The translations under genes were made by a program, and so were the position numbers. Of a stretch of DNA of 64,000 nucleotides, positions 9,538 through 17,919 are shown piece after piece. A model generated the notes under the pieces. The model was not told the origin of the DNA and did not search any database. It saw nothing but the letters and a program-made list of their open reading frames with translations. How positions within the stretch are numbered: position 1 is the stretch's first letter; every line of letters begins with the position of its first letter. This DNA comes from Allobosea sp. OK403. Lineage in GTDB: Bacteria; Pseudomonadota; Alphaproteobacteria; Rhizobiales; Beijerinckiaceae. The stretch spans positions 310,001 through 374,000 of the forward strand of contig NZ_FOQV01000003.1 of the NCBI RefSeq assembly GCF_900113835.1, in the 5' to 3' direction.

Positions 9538-9999
9538 TCAGACCTTGCGGAAGCGAGCCTGCGTCGCTTCCAGCTCGGCGATCGCTTCCTCGATCTCCTT
9601 GCGCTGGCTGCGCAACAATTCGAGTTGCTCCGTGACCTGCTCATGGCTGAGCTGCAAGCCGCCAACGGAGGCCGACCCCTCGGCGGTCTCGCCCTTCTTC
9701 TCTTCATTGGCGAGCATCGCGCGGATCTCGACCAGCGTGAAACCGAGCTGCTTGCCCTTCAGGATCAGGGCCAGGCGAGCGCGGTCGCGACTCGAATAGA
9801 TCCGGGTCATGCCGGAGCGGGCCGGGGCGAGCAGGCCGCGCGACTCGTAGAAGCGCAGCGTGCGCAAGGTCACATCGAAATCGCGGGCGAGATCGCTGAT
9901 GGTGAAACCACCGACGGATTCGGTCTCGCTGGCGGCGGGATTGGGGGAGCGGCCTTCATGATTCGAAGCAGCCGCCAAAGCGAAGCTTGGGCGCGACAT
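9538..9999 (-). CDS. MerR-family transcriptional regulator (LiuR-like)
   Basis: The gene encodes 153 aa. Residues about 30-100 form the MerR winged helix (FTISDLARDFDVTLRTLRFY, then ESRGLLAPARSG and the TRIYSSRDRARLALI wing). A coiled-coil dimerisation helix rich in Glu/Gln follows at 118-150. There are no metal-binding cysteines, so it is not a metal sensor. MerR proteins of this type beside acyl-CoA dehydrogenase, thiolase and FadJ genes control branched-chain amino acid or fatty acid catabolism in other proteobacteria. Control of the neighbouring operon is therefore likely but inferred. The start ATG at 9999 has AAGGA about ten bases upstream. Confidence 0.85.
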   Translation of the reverse strand: MSRPSFALAAASNHEGRSPNPAASETESVGGFTISDLARDFDVTLRTLRFYESRGLLAPARSGMTRIYSSRDRARLALILKGKQLGFTLVEIRAMLANEEKKGETAEGSASVGGLQLSHEQVTEQLELLRSQRKEIEEAIAELEATQARFRKV

Positions 10000-10093
10000 A
10001 AGGGTGCATTCCTTGCGGGTTGGGGCTCGGGAACGCCGACCATGCAGGTGGCGATCATCCGTCCGATATCACGTAGCCGGCTGCTTCCCCTTG

Positions 10094-10130
10094 CGTCAGG
10101 TAATGTGACGCTTCCGTGAGGTAAGTTACC
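10094..10130. promoter_or_regulatory. Palindrome cluster upstream of the MerR gene, candidate operators
   Basis: CGTCA and TGACG form an interrupted palindrome (10094-10110), and GGTAAGTTACC (10120-10130) is a nearly perfect 11-bp palindrome. Both lie about 95-130 bp upstream of the MerR start. Such positions suit autoregulation. No clear -35/-10 pair could be fixed. Confidence 0.4.
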
Positions 10131-10361
10131 GTTATACGCGCCCTGCCCGGAACCGGACTCAGCGCCCGTTCGTAAAAAATTAACTCCCGACCCCACAATC
10201 TTAACTGACTGTTTACCACGGTCGCCAAAAGTCTGCTCTGCGGATCGGCGTCCCGTCAGCAGCAACGTAATCTTCACGGATCGCCACATTCGCAAGGAAA
10301 GCAGCGGTGTCAGGGGCCCGCACCTTTCCGATGAGGACGAGCCCCGTAGGCGAGCGACAAC
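10131..10361 (+). other. Intergenic leader of the PodJ-like gene
   Basis: No gene was found in this stretch. It contains one GANTC site (GACTC, 10156-10160), the methylation target of CcrM in alphaproteobacteria, and an AT-rich block with TTAA motifs near 10180-10215 that could hold the promoter. The ribosome binding site before the start at 10362 is weak. Confidence 0.4.
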
Positions 10362-13300
10362 ATGGCCACTAGCTTGCCCTGGAGCGTCAAGGGCGTTGAC
10401 CCGCGCACCCGCGACGCAGCGAAAGCCGCAGCCCGCCGCGCCGGCATGACGCTTGGCGAATGGCTCGACAACAAGATTCGCGAAGAGGCCGCCGAGACGG
10501 GGCCCGAGCAGACCGCCCCCGAGCAACTCGACATCGCAGCGCTTTCGGAACGTCTCGCCAAGCTGTCCCAGGGGCAGATGGATACCTCGCCGCACGCGGC
10601 CGCCAGCGCCGCCCAGCAGGGCACTAGCGAGCTCTCGCGCAGCGAGATCGACGCCGTGATCAATCAGGCAGCCGCCGTCGAGCGCCTGACCCGCGAATCC
10701 AGCGCCAAGACGGCCGGTGCGCTCGACTCGATCACCCGCTGGATCGAGAAGACCGAAAGCCGCATCACCTCCAGCGAACGCGCTGCCGCCGAGCGCCAGG
10801 AGCGCGCGACCAGCGTCATCGCCGACGCGATCAAGACCATGGGCGAGCGCCTCGTCGAGATGGAGCGCAAGGCTAGCGAAGTGCAGCAGGCCCAGGCCCA
10901 GCCCACGCCAATGCCTGCCCCGCGCCTTGCCTTCAGCCGCGACGGCCTGGCCGAGGCCGTGAACGACATTCGCACCCGCCAGCGCGCCCTCGATGTCGAT
11001 GGGCAAGCCCAGCCGGCGCGCCGCTCGGTTCCGGAAAACCGGATCGCGGCGCTGCGCCAGGATCTGCGCGAGCTGAGCAACCGGATCGTGCCCGCATCGC
11101 CGGAAGCGGAGGTGGCGCCTCAGCGCATGCGGGCCACGCCGGCTCAGCATCCAGCCCCTGCTTCAGCCCCGATCCAGGGCAACCCGATCGAGGCGATGCT
11201 GGCCGATCTCGGCGCGCGGCTCGACAAGCTCGGCAAGCAGGATCGCCTGGAGCCGATCATGAAGCCGCTGGCGCGGATCGAGTCGGACGTCTCGCGCCTG
11301 TCGCAGGAGCGTTCGGCCGAAGGCTATCAGCGCTTCGAGCTCGAAATCGCCCATCTCGCCGCCAAGGTCGATGCACTCGCCGCGCGCGGCGGCGACCGCA
11401 GCGTCATCGCCCCGGTTCTGCGCGATATCGCCGAATTGCGCGACATAGTGCAGGCGCCGGCCGCCGACCCACGCATGGACAGCCTTTCGCGGCAGATCTC
11501 GTCGCTGTCCACGGAACTGGCGCAATTGCGCGAAGCGCAGCCGGACGGGCGCGATATCCGCAGCCTGTCACAGGCGATCGAGGATGTGCGCGACGCCATC
11601 CTGTCCGACCGCGCCCATGATCGTCAGGCCGACCCCGCGCAGCTGACCTCGCTGTCGCGGCAGATCGAGAGTCTGGCCGACAAGATCGAGACCTTGCCGG
11701 CGATGCGCCCCGAGGTGATCAACGCCCAGGCAGAGCAGCTCGCGGCGCGGCTCAACGAAATGGACGCCTCGGGACGCGGTGTCTCGCACGTCCTGTCCGA
11801 TCGCATCGAGGCGCTGGTTATCCGGCTGGAGGACATGGCCGGCCGACAGCCCGACCAGCTCGAGAGCCGCATCGACGCCCTGCAGGAGAGCATCGAGACC
11901 CTGGCCGAGCAAGGCCCGGTCGCCGTGACACGGCAGATCGAGGCCCTGGCTGGGCGCATCGAGAGCCTGGCTGCGGCGAGCAACCTGTCCCAGATGATCA
12001 GCGAGGGCAAAGGCCCGCAAGTCGCCCGCGTCGATCTGCGCCCGATCGAGGACATGCTGCGCGGCCTCGCCGAGAAGATCGACGAGGCTGGCCGCCCCGG
12101 CGCGGAAACCGACGCCTTCGACGCGCTGGAGCAGCAGATCTCCGGCCTCGCCCAGCGGCTCGACGCCGCCGCGGCGACCCGCTCCGCGGAGACCGGCATC
12201 GAGCGGACATTGCAGGATCTCGTCGTCCATCTGCAGACGCTGCGGCAGGACACCACCGCCGCCGCCGAGCGCGCGGCGCGCGCTGCCATGGCCGATATGG
12301 GGACCAAGGGCGGGCCGGCTAGCGGCATCGCCGAGATCAGCAACCTCCTCTCGGGCCTGCGCGACACCCATGTCTCCTCCGGGCGCGAGACGCAGGACGC
12401 GATCGGCGCCGTCCACCAGACGCTTGAAACCGTGATCTCGCGGCTCGCCAGCATCGAAGCCGAGCTTGCTGCCGAGCGGCAAGGCCCGGCCCCGCGCCCG
12501 GTGATGCCGCCCCGCCATGCCGAACAAGCGCAATCCGCCGCCCGCACGCCGGAGCCGGCCGCAAGCGTCAGCATCGCCGAGGGCGACCGCATCGTTGCCG
12601 AGCGCCCGCGCGCGGGTCAGCCCGAGGCATCCTCGCCGGTCGCGGCCTCGCTCGATCTGCCGCTGGAGCCCGGCTCGGGCCGCCCGCGAGTCAGCACCGC
12701 CACCGCACCGCAGGACGCCCAATCGGTCCGCCAGAGCCTGATCGCCGCGGCAAGGCGTTCCGCCAAGGCTGCGACCGAAGCCGCCACCACGGCGCCGGCC
12801 GCGACGAGCGAGCCCACCAAGGGCGGTGGCCGCCTGAAGGAGATCATGGAGAAGCGCCGCAAGCCGCTTCTGCTCGGCCTCGCTGCGATCGTACTCGCCA
12901 TGGGCACCGCTCATGTCGTGACCGGCGCGCTGCAAGGCGGCGGCGGCACGGCGAAGCCGGTCAGCGCCGAGGCGGTCGACGTTCCCGCGGCACCGACGGC
13001 TCCGGCTCCCGTCCCGGCAACGCCCGCCAAGGACCAGACCTCCGCCCTCCCGCCCGTTACTGCTCCGACGATCAGCGCGGCGCCCTCCTTCATGAGCCCC
13101 GCCCAAGCCGCCATTACCATTCCGGAAACGGCTCCGGCTGCGGAGCCGCTTGCAACCGCTTCCGCGCCTCCCGCCCAGACCGCCGTCCTGACGGTCACGG
13201 GCATCGACGACCTCCCGACAGGGCTCGGCAGCGTGGGCCTGCGCAAGGCAGCACTCGCGGGCGATGCACGTGCGGTCTATGAGGTCGCCAGCCGCGCGGC

Positions 13301-13892
13301 CGACGGCCCAGGCCCCGGCCGCGACCCCAAGCTGGCGCTGCGCCTGTTCGAGCGCGCCGCCGTGGCCGGGCTTGCCCCGGCCCAGTTCCGCCTCGGCAAT
13401 ATGTTCGAGAAGGGCATCGGCACCACGCGCGACGCCTCGCTGGCGCGGGTCTGGTACACGCGCGCCGCCGAGCGCGGCAATGCCAAGGCCATGCACAACC
13501 TCGCCGTGCTGCATGCCGAAGGCGCCGCCGGCAAGCCCGACTACGCCACCGCGACGGAGTGGTTCCGCAAGGCTGCGGAACTCGGCGTGCGCGACAGCCA
13601 GTACAATCTCGCCATCCTGCTCGGGCGCGGCCTCGGTGCGCCGACCGATCTCGGCCAATCCTATCTCTGGTTCTCCATCGCCGCCGCCCAGGGCGATGAG
13701 GACGCCAGCCGCAAGCGCGACGAGGTCTCCCAGCGCCTGAGCCCCAGCGATCTCGCCGCCGCCAAGGCCGCCGCCGAAAGCTGGAAGCCGAAGGCACTCG
13801 AAGCCGCCGCCAACGACGTGACCCCACCCGGCAAGGGTTGGGACGAGGCGCCGAGCGCGACCAAGAAGCCCGCCAAGCCGGCACACGGCTGA
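10362..13892 (+). CDS. PodJ-like polar localisation protein with coiled coil and Sel1 repeats
   Basis: The gene encodes 1176 aa. The N-terminus (PWSVKGVDPRTRDAAKAAAR) is the hallmark start of alphaproteobacterial PodJ-type localisation factors. Residues about 90-780 are heptad-rich coiled coil with repeated IESLA/LAARL-type segments. Residues about 785-830 are Ala/Pro-rich. One membrane helix lies at about 832-854 (LLLGLAAIVLAMG). A periplasmic Ala/Pro-rich linker follows, and then Sel1 repeats at about 950-1130 (RLFERAAVAGLAPAQFRLG and relatives). The layout of cytoplasmic coil, single membrane pass and periplasmic Sel1 domain matches PodJ, which organises the old pole. No peptidoglycan-binding domain follows, unlike Caulobacter PodJ. 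Confidence 0.8.
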   Translation: MATSLPWSVKGVDPRTRDAAKAAARRAGMTLGEWLDNKIREEAAETGPEQTAPEQLDIAALSERLAKLSQGQMDTSPHAAASAAQQGTSELSRSEIDAVINQAAAVERLTRESSAKTAGALDSITRWIEKTESRITSSERAAAERQERATSVIADAIKTMGERLVEMERKASEVQQAQAQPTPMPAPRLAFSRDGLAEAVNDIRTRQRALDVDGQAQPARRSVPENRIAALRQDLRELSNRIVPASPEAEVAPQRMRATPAQHPAPASAPIQGNPIEAMLADLGARLDKLGKQDRLEPIMKPLARIESDVSRLSQERSAEGYQRFELEIAHLAAKVDALAARGGDRSVIAPVLRDIAELRDIVQAPAADPRMDSLSRQISSLSTELAQLREAQPDGRDIRSLSQAIEDVRDAILSDRAHDRQADPAQLTSLSRQIESLADKIETLPAMRPEVINAQAEQLAARLNEMDASGRGVSHVLSDRIEALVIRLEDMAGRQPDQLESRIDALQESIETLAEQGPVAVTRQIEALAGRIESLAAASNLSQMISEGKGPQVARVDLRPIEDMLRGLAEKIDEAGRPGAETDAFDALEQQISGLAQRLDAAAATRSAETGIERTLQDLVVHLQTLRQDTTAAAERAARAAMADMGTKGGPASGIAEISNLLSGLRDTHVSSGRETQDAIGAVHQTLETVISRLASIEAELAAERQGPAPRPVMPPRHAEQAQSAARTPEPAASVSIAEGDRIVAERPRAGQPEASSPVAASLDLPLEPGSGRPRVSTATAPQDAQSVRQSLIAAARRSAKAATEAATTAPAATSEPTKGGGRLKEIMEKRRKPLLLGLAAIVLAMGTAHVVTGALQGGGGTAKPVSAEAVDVPAAPTAPAPVPATPAKDQTSALPPVTAPTISAAPSFMSPAQAAITIPETAPAAEPLATASAPPAQTAVLTVTGIDDLPTGLGSVGLRKAALAGDARAVYEVASRAADGPGPGRDPKLALRLFERAAVAGLAPAQFRLGNMFEKGIGTTRDASLARVWYTRAAERGNAKAMHNLAVLHAEGAAGKPDYATATEWFRKAAELGVRDSQYNLAILLGRGLGAPTDLGQSYLWFSIAAAQGDEDASRKRDEVSQRLSPSDLAAAKAAAESWKPKALEAAANDVTPPGKGWDEAPSATKKPAKPAHG

Positions 13893-13904
13893 ACCGACGA
13901 CATC

Positions 13905-13926
13905 ACAGGCGCGAAGCGCCTGTTTT
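13905..13926 (+). terminator. Terminator of the PodJ-like gene
   Basis: ACAGGCGC and GCGCCTGT form an 8-bp stem around GAA, followed by TTTTC. It lies 13 bp after the stop codon at 13892. Confidence 0.8.
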
Positions 13927-14107
13927 CGCGTTCAACGTCACGGTTTCGACGCGTTGGAGCGCCATGACAAGGCGAGGCCTCCAGTCACCGGCCGGGACAA
14001 AACTCCCTTTTTCGCAACGATAAGGATTTGTCTAACCCGATTGGTGCAATCTGGGACGATCCGGCGCCGGGCTTCAGCAAAAACGCGCCGGGACGCGAGG
14101 ACCAAGG

Positions 14108-15037
14108 GTGCAGATCTACCTTCCGATCGCCGAACTCCCGATCAGTATCCTGATGGTGCTGGGCCTCAGCGGCGCGGTCGGCTTCATCTCCGGCCTGTTC
14201 GGCGTCGGCGGCGGCTTCCTGCTGACGCCGCTCCTGATCTTCCTCGACATTCCGCCCGCGGTCGCGGTCGCGACCGTCGCCGCGCAGGTCGCCGGCTCCT
14301 CGACCACCGGCGTCCTGACCTATTGGCGAAGGCGTGCGCTCGACTTCAAGCTCGGCGGTGTCCTCGTCGCCGGCGGCATATTGGGCACCGTGCTCGGCGT
14401 GCTGTTCTTCAACCTGATGCGCAGGCTCGGCCAGCTCGAGCTCGTCATCACCCTGTCCTATGTGACCCTGTTCACGATCATCGGCGGCCTGATGCTCTAC
14501 GACGCCCTGCGGGCGATGTGGCGCGTGCGGGCGGGCAGGCCGGCGCGATTGCGGCGGCGGGCGGGGACCCATCCCTGGTGGATGGGCCTGCCGTTGCGGA
14601 TGCGCTTCTACCGCTCCCAGCTCTATGCCAGCGTGATCCCGATCGCTCTGCTGGCGATCGTGATCGGCTTCATCGGCGCGGTGCTGGGCGTCGGCGGCGG
14701 CTTCATCCTGGTGCCCGCGCTGATCTATTTCTTCCGCATCCCGACCGCCGTCGTCGTTGGCACCTCGCTGTTCCAGATCCTGGTGACGATGACCGGCGCC
14801 ACCATCCTGCACGCGCTGACCAACCAGTCAGTCGACCTGATCCTGGCGGTTTTCCTGCTGCTGGGCGGTGTCATCGGCGCGCAGTTCGGCGGGCGGGCGG
14901 CGCGCAATCTCAATGTCGAATCGTTCCGCCTGCTGCTGGCGCTCCTGATCCTCTCCGTCGGCCTGCGTTTCGCCATCGAATTGTTCATCGCGCCGACCGA
15001 GCCCTTCTCCGTGATCGTGACGGAGGGCATACGATGA
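14108..15037 (+). CDS. Sulfite exporter TauE/SafE (TSUP) family permease
   Basis: This is a 309-aa polytopic protein with about eight membrane helices in two similar halves. Both halves carry the TSUP signature: GLFGVGGGFLLTPLLIFLDI in the first, and GAVLGVGGGFILVPALIYFF in the second. TSUP proteins move organosulfur or sulfur oxyanions, or other carboxylates, across the inner membrane; the substrate here is not known. The start is a GTG at 14108. The last codons overlap the next gene (ATGA), so the two are translationally coupled. Coupling with a TIGR02186 protein is a recurring pair in alphaproteobacteria. Confidence 0.88.
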   Translation: MQIYLPIAELPISILMVLGLSGAVGFISGLFGVGGGFLLTPLLIFLDIPPAVAVATVAAQVAGSSTTGVLTYWRRRALDFKLGGVLVAGGILGTVLGVLFFNLMRRLGQLELVITLSYVTLFTIIGGLMLYDALRAMWRVRAGRPARLRRRAGTHPWWMGLPLRMRFYRSQLYASVIPIALLAIVIGFIGAVLGVGGGFILVPALIYFFRIPTAVVVGTSLFQILVTMTGATILHALTNQSVDLILAVFLLLGGVIGAQFGGRAARNLNVESFRLLLALLILSVGLRFAIELFIAPTEPFSVIVTEGIR

Positions 15038-15807
15038 GACGCTCGCTTGCAATCCTGCTGCTGGCGACACTGGCCGTGCTCACAGCCGCCTCGGCGCGCG
15101 CCGAGACATTGATCGCGGCGATGTCGAGCCATCAGATCCAGATCAACTCCAACTACACCGGCGACCAGCTCACGGTCTTCGGGTTGGTCGAGCGCGACGG
15201 GCGCAGCGCCGCGCGCGGCGATCCCTACGACATCATCGTCACCGTGCGCGGTCCGCGGCGCATGCTCCTGGTGCGTGAAAAGGAGCGGCTCGGGCCGATC
15301 TGGATCAACCGCACCCAGCGGCGCTTTCCCGACAACTCGATCTTCCTGGCGGTGGCGAGCAACCGGCCGCTCAACGAGATCATGAGCGAGGAAACCGCGC
15401 GGCGCGAACGGATCGGCCTCGAAAACGCCCAACGCCTGCCCGACCCAGGGCTCGATTTCGGCCGCACGACCGCCCGCTTCAAGGACGGCATGATCCGGCT
15501 CCTCGAGGAGAAGGGGCTCTACTCCCAGGAGGCGCGCGGCGTCACCTTCCTCTCCAACACGCTGTTCAGCGCGCCGATCCCGGTGCCGGCCACGGCGCCG
15601 ACCGGCTCCTACGAGATCGATATCGTGCTCTATGCCGGTGGTGTGCCGCTGGCCCGGCAATCGACCAATTTCGAGGTGGTCAAATCCGGCATCGAGCAGC
15701 GCCTGGCCTCGGGCGCTTACGAGCATTCCCTGCTCTACGGCCTCGCGACCGTCGCGCTTGCGCTGTTCTTCGGCTGGTTGTCCAGCGTCGTCTTCCGCAA
15801 GGATTGA
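15034..15807 (+). CDS. TIGR02186 family membrane-anchored periplasmic protein
   Basis: The gene encodes 257 aa. A signal peptide (1-22, ending SARA-E) is followed by a mostly beta periplasmic domain with the conserved ALIAAMSSHQIQI-like start (here ETLIAAMSSHQIQINSNYTG). One C-terminal membrane helix lies at about 230-250 (LYGLATVALALFFGWLSS). The family has no known biochemical role but usually follows a TSUP exporter, as here with a 4-bp overlap. It may be a periplasmic partner of that permease, which is an inference from gene order. Confidence 0.82.
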   Translation: MRRSLAILLLATLAVLTAASARAETLIAAMSSHQIQINSNYTGDQLTVFGLVERDGRSAARGDPYDIIVTVRGPRRMLLVREKERLGPIWINRTQRRFPDNSIFLAVASNRPLNEIMSEETARRERIGLENAQRLPDPGLDFGRTTARFKDGMIRLLEEKGLYSQEARGVTFLSNTLFSAPIPVPATAPTGSYEIDIVLYAGGVPLARQSTNFEVVKSGIEQRLASGAYEHSLLYGLATVALALFFGWLSSVVFRKD

Positions 15808-15810
15808 GCC

Positions 15811-15852
15811 CTGCAGCAGTTTCCGATCCAACCGGATCGGAAACTGCTGCAG
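15811..15852. terminator. Long perfect hairpin between converging genes
   Basis: A 19-bp perfect stem (15811-15829 with 15834-15852, loop AACC) starts three bases after the TIGR02186 stop. It is followed by CCTTTGGTTT, so it probably ends the TSUP transcript. It may also act on transcripts from moeA, which converges from the right. Confidence 0.75.
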
Positions 15853-15864
15853 CCTTTGGTTTAA

Positions 15865-15912
15865 CGCGTTTTCTTCACGCGAACCGGTACCCACTTCGCT
15901 CGAAAACGCTCT
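15865..15912. repeat. Rhizobial-type palindromic repeat (GTTTTC...GGTACC...GAAAAC family)
   Basis: An imperfect palindrome has a central ACCGGTACC and outer arms GCGTTTTC and GAAAACGC. Read on the minus strand it is almost identical to the 50-bp copy at 33371-33420, and it is related in design to those at 44118-44170 and 62224-62273. Confidence 0.75.
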
Positions 15913-15917
15913 GACCC

Positions 15918-17171
15918 TCAGCCGATCAGCAGGCCATAGGCGAAGAAGGGCGCCATCGTCCCTTCGTCGATCCGTGTCAGATCCTCGGCAAGTTCGACCA
16001 GCCCGTCCGTCCGGGTCAATGAGGTCAGGACGCCGGCCCCGTCCTGCGGGTGCTTGCGCGCGACCATGACGCCGTCAGCCGCAGGCGTCAGCGAGACCCG
16101 GACATATTCGCGCCGGCCCTTCTTCTTGGCGTAGGGAAAGCCGAGCCGCACCGGCAGCGGCGTCGGCGCGACATAATGGGCGCCCGCAAGCCGCGCGAGC
16201 AGCGGCCGCGCGACGAAGGCGAAGGTAACGAAGACCGCGACCGGATTGCCGGGCAAGCCGATGAAGGGCGTGGCCCCGACGAGCCCCATCGCGACGGGAC
16301 GGCCGGGCTTGATGCCGATACGCCAGAACGCCAGCGAGCCGGCGCGCTCGACCGCCGCCTTGACATGATCCTCCTCGCCCGTCGAGACGCCCCCCGAGGT
16401 CAGGATCAGATCGCAGGACGCCGTCGCCTCGGAGAGGCGCCGCGCCAGGCTGACGGGTTCGTCGCGCAGGATGCCGAGATCGACGACCTCCGCGCCGGCG
16501 CGTGCGACCATGGCGCGCAGCAGGCTGCGATTGGCGTCGTAGATCGCAGCGGGAGCGAGCGCTTCGCCCGGCTCGGTCAGTTCGTCGCCGGTCGAGAAGA
16601 TCGCGACGCGCGGCCGGCGATGAACGCTCACTTCGATCAGCCCGAGCGCTGCCAGGAGCGCGAGGTCCTGCGGCCGCAGGCGCTGCCCGGCCTTCAGGGC
16701 AGTTTCGCCACGCGCGATATCCTCTCCCGCCGGGCGGGCATTGGCGCCGATCTTCAGCCCGGCCGGCAGCCTGACGAAGCCGTCGTCGAGCCCGACATCC
16801 TCCTGCATGAAGACGGTATCGGCGCCCGGGGGCATCGGCGCGCCGGTGAAGACCCGCACCGCGACACCCGCCGTCGCAGTGCGAGACGCATCCGCCCCCG
16901 CCGCGACCCGGCCCGACAGGCGCAGGCGGCTCTCGCCAGCGGGAGTCAGATCGGCGAAGCGCACGGCATAGCCATCGACCGCCGAATTGGCGAAAGGCGG
17001 CAGGTCGAGCCCCGCCACGATATCCTGCGCCAGGACGCGGCCATCGGCCTCGGCGAGCACAGTATTCTGCGCCCCGGCCAATGGCGCGACCAGGGAGCCG
17101 GCGCGCTCGGCCGCCTGCTCGACGCTCATCAGCGCGCCGAAGGCTTCCTCGTCCTTGCTAAGCTGGGCCAT
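15918..17171 (-). CDS. moeA: Molybdopterin molybdenumtransferase MoeA
   Basis: The gene encodes 417 aa. MoeA inserts molybdate into adenylylated molybdopterin, the last step of Mo-cofactor synthesis. Conserved blocks seen are PPFANSAVDGYAVR, RVFTGAPMPPGADTV, the MPT-binding STGDEL and SGGVSTGEEDHV loops, FWRIGIKPGRPVAMG and GLPGNPVAVF. A C-terminal domain IV follows. The start is the ATG at 17171, with GAGG five bases upstream; the open frame extends further up but only through the repeat-rich end of mobB. It is 7 bp behind mobB on the same strand and close to the formate dehydrogenase genes, which need this cofactor. Confidence 0.95.
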   Translation of the reverse strand: MAQLSKDEEAFGALMSVEQAAERAGSLVAPLAGAQNTVLAEADGRVLAQDIVAGLDLPPFANSAVDGYAVRFADLTPAGESRLRLSGRVAAGADASRTATAGVAVRVFTGAPMPPGADTVFMQEDVGLDDGFVRLPAGLKIGANARPAGEDIARGETALKAGQRLRPQDLALLAALGLIEVSVHRRPRVAIFSTGDELTEPGEALAPAAIYDANRSLLRAMVARAGAEVVDLGILRDEPVSLARRLSEATASCDLILTSGGVSTGEEDHVKAAVERAGSLAFWRIGIKPGRPVAMGLVGATPFIGLPGNPVAVFVTFAFVARPLLARLAGAHYVAPTPLPVRLGFPYAKKKGRREYVRVSLTPAADGVMVARKHPQDGAGVLTSLTRTDGLVELAEDLTRIDEGTMAPFFAYGLLIG

Positions 17172-17178
17172 GACGTCC

Positions 17179-17739
17179 TCACTCTTCCCCGTGTCGCCCT
17201 TGCCCGTGTCGCCCTTGCCCGTGTCGCCGCGCCAGCACGGCAGCGAGCGGCTCGGCCGCCGCCAATGCGATATCAGCAACCGCCGCAATGTCGTCGAGGG
17301 CGACCACCGGACGGCCCGCTTCGGGGAAGGCGCTGTCGCTCACGATTGCCACGATGCTTGGGTCGTCGGGATGCAAGGGCGGCTTGCCGTTGGCCATGCG
17401 GTAAATCTCGATCTTGGCGTGCGGGTCGCGCTTGAAGCCCTCGATGATGACGAGATCGACCGGCGACAGCCGCCCGAGCAATTCGCCGAGCTTCGCCTCC
17501 GGCTCGCCGCGCAACTCCCGCATCAGCGCCCAGCGTCGCTCCGAGGAGATCAAGACCTCGCGCGCGCCGGCTTGGCGATGCGCGTAGGAATCCTTGCCGG
17601 GCGTATCGAGATCGAAGGCATGGTGGGCGTGCTTGAGCGTGGAGACGCCGACGCCGCGGCGGCCGAGTTCCGGGATCAATCGCGTCAGCAGCGTCGTCTT
17701 GCCCGCCCCGCTCCATCCCGCCAGACCGATCACGCGCAT
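17179..17739 (-). CDS. mobB: Molybdopterin-guanine dinucleotide biosynthesis protein MobB
   Basis: This is a 186-aa P-loop GTP-binding protein that assists MobA in forming the guanine dinucleotide cofactor. The Walker A motif is GWSGAGKTTLL (about 7-17). DTPGKDSYAHRQAGA is the family box, and VDLVIIEGFKRDPHAKIEI holds the Walker B region. The start is the ATG at 17739, chosen because the family begins MRVIGLAG just before the P-loop. The C-terminal tail ends in RHGQGRHGQGRHGEE, encoded by a 15-bp tandem repeat that looks like a recent expansion. It is next to moeA. Confidence 0.9.
   Translation of the reverse strand: MRVIGLAGWSGAGKTTLLTRLIPELGRRGVGVSTLKHAHHAFDLDTPGKDSYAHRQAGAREVLISSERRWALMRELRGEPEAKLGELLGRLSPVDLVIIEGFKRDPHAKIEIYRMANGKPPLHPDDPSIVAIVSDSAFPEAGRPVVALDDIAAVADIALAAAEPLAAVLARRHGQGRHGQGRHGEE
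17191..17228. repeat. 15-bp tandem repeat coding for the MobB tail
   Basis: The unit GTGTCGCCCTTGCCC occurs twice perfectly (17191-17205, 17206-17220) and then 8 bases of a third copy. It adds HGQGR units to the end of MobB, so copy-number change would lengthen or shorten the protein in frame. Confidence 0.8.
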
Positions 17740-17750
17740 CGAGGGCCATG

Positions 17751-17786
17751 TCTCCAAACAAAAACCGGTCTCCAAACAAAAACCGG
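17751..17786. repeat. 18-bp perfect tandem duplication
   Basis: TCTCCAAACAAAAACCGG is present twice back to back (17751-17768, 17769-17786) just upstream of mobB. The second copy forms one side of the terminator hairpin that follows. Confidence 0.8.
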
Positions 17787-17802
17787 GCGCGTAAGCGCCC
17801 GG
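17778..17802 (-). terminator. Terminator of the formate dehydrogenase operon
   Basis: On the minus strand CCGGGCGC, TTAC and GCGCCCGG (17802-17783) form a stem, followed by a T5 run (17782-17778). It lies about 120 bp after the stop of the gamma subunit and before mobB, so it should separate fdh from mobB-moeA transcription. Confidence 0.8.
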
Positions 17803-17841
17803 CTGTCATCTTTCAGATTGCCTCTCGCGGTCAAGCAATCC

Positions 17842-17916
17842 GTCTTGGCCGTGACTGGCTTGGCCAGGACAGGCTTGGCCAGGACCGTCTTGGCGAGAGC
17901 AGGCTTGGCGAGAACC
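17842..17916. repeat. Five tandem degenerate 15-bp units after the fdh gamma gene
   Basis: Five consecutive 15-base units share a GGCTTGGCCAGGAC-like core, starting at 17842, 17857, 17872, 17887 and 17902. The last ends four bases before the gamma-subunit stop codon at 17920-17922. In one minus-strand frame they would read LAKP/LAKT-like pentapeptides, but beyond the stop codon, so this is probably non-coding. Confidence 0.7.
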
Positions 17917-17919
17917 GGC

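Noticed and set aside
11568..13886. 772-aa open frame on the minus strand opposite the PodJ-like gene
   Set aside because: It is a shadow frame in high-GC DNA. Its composition (Gly, Arg, Leu-rich, no family motif) and full overlap with a well-supported gene make it non-coding.
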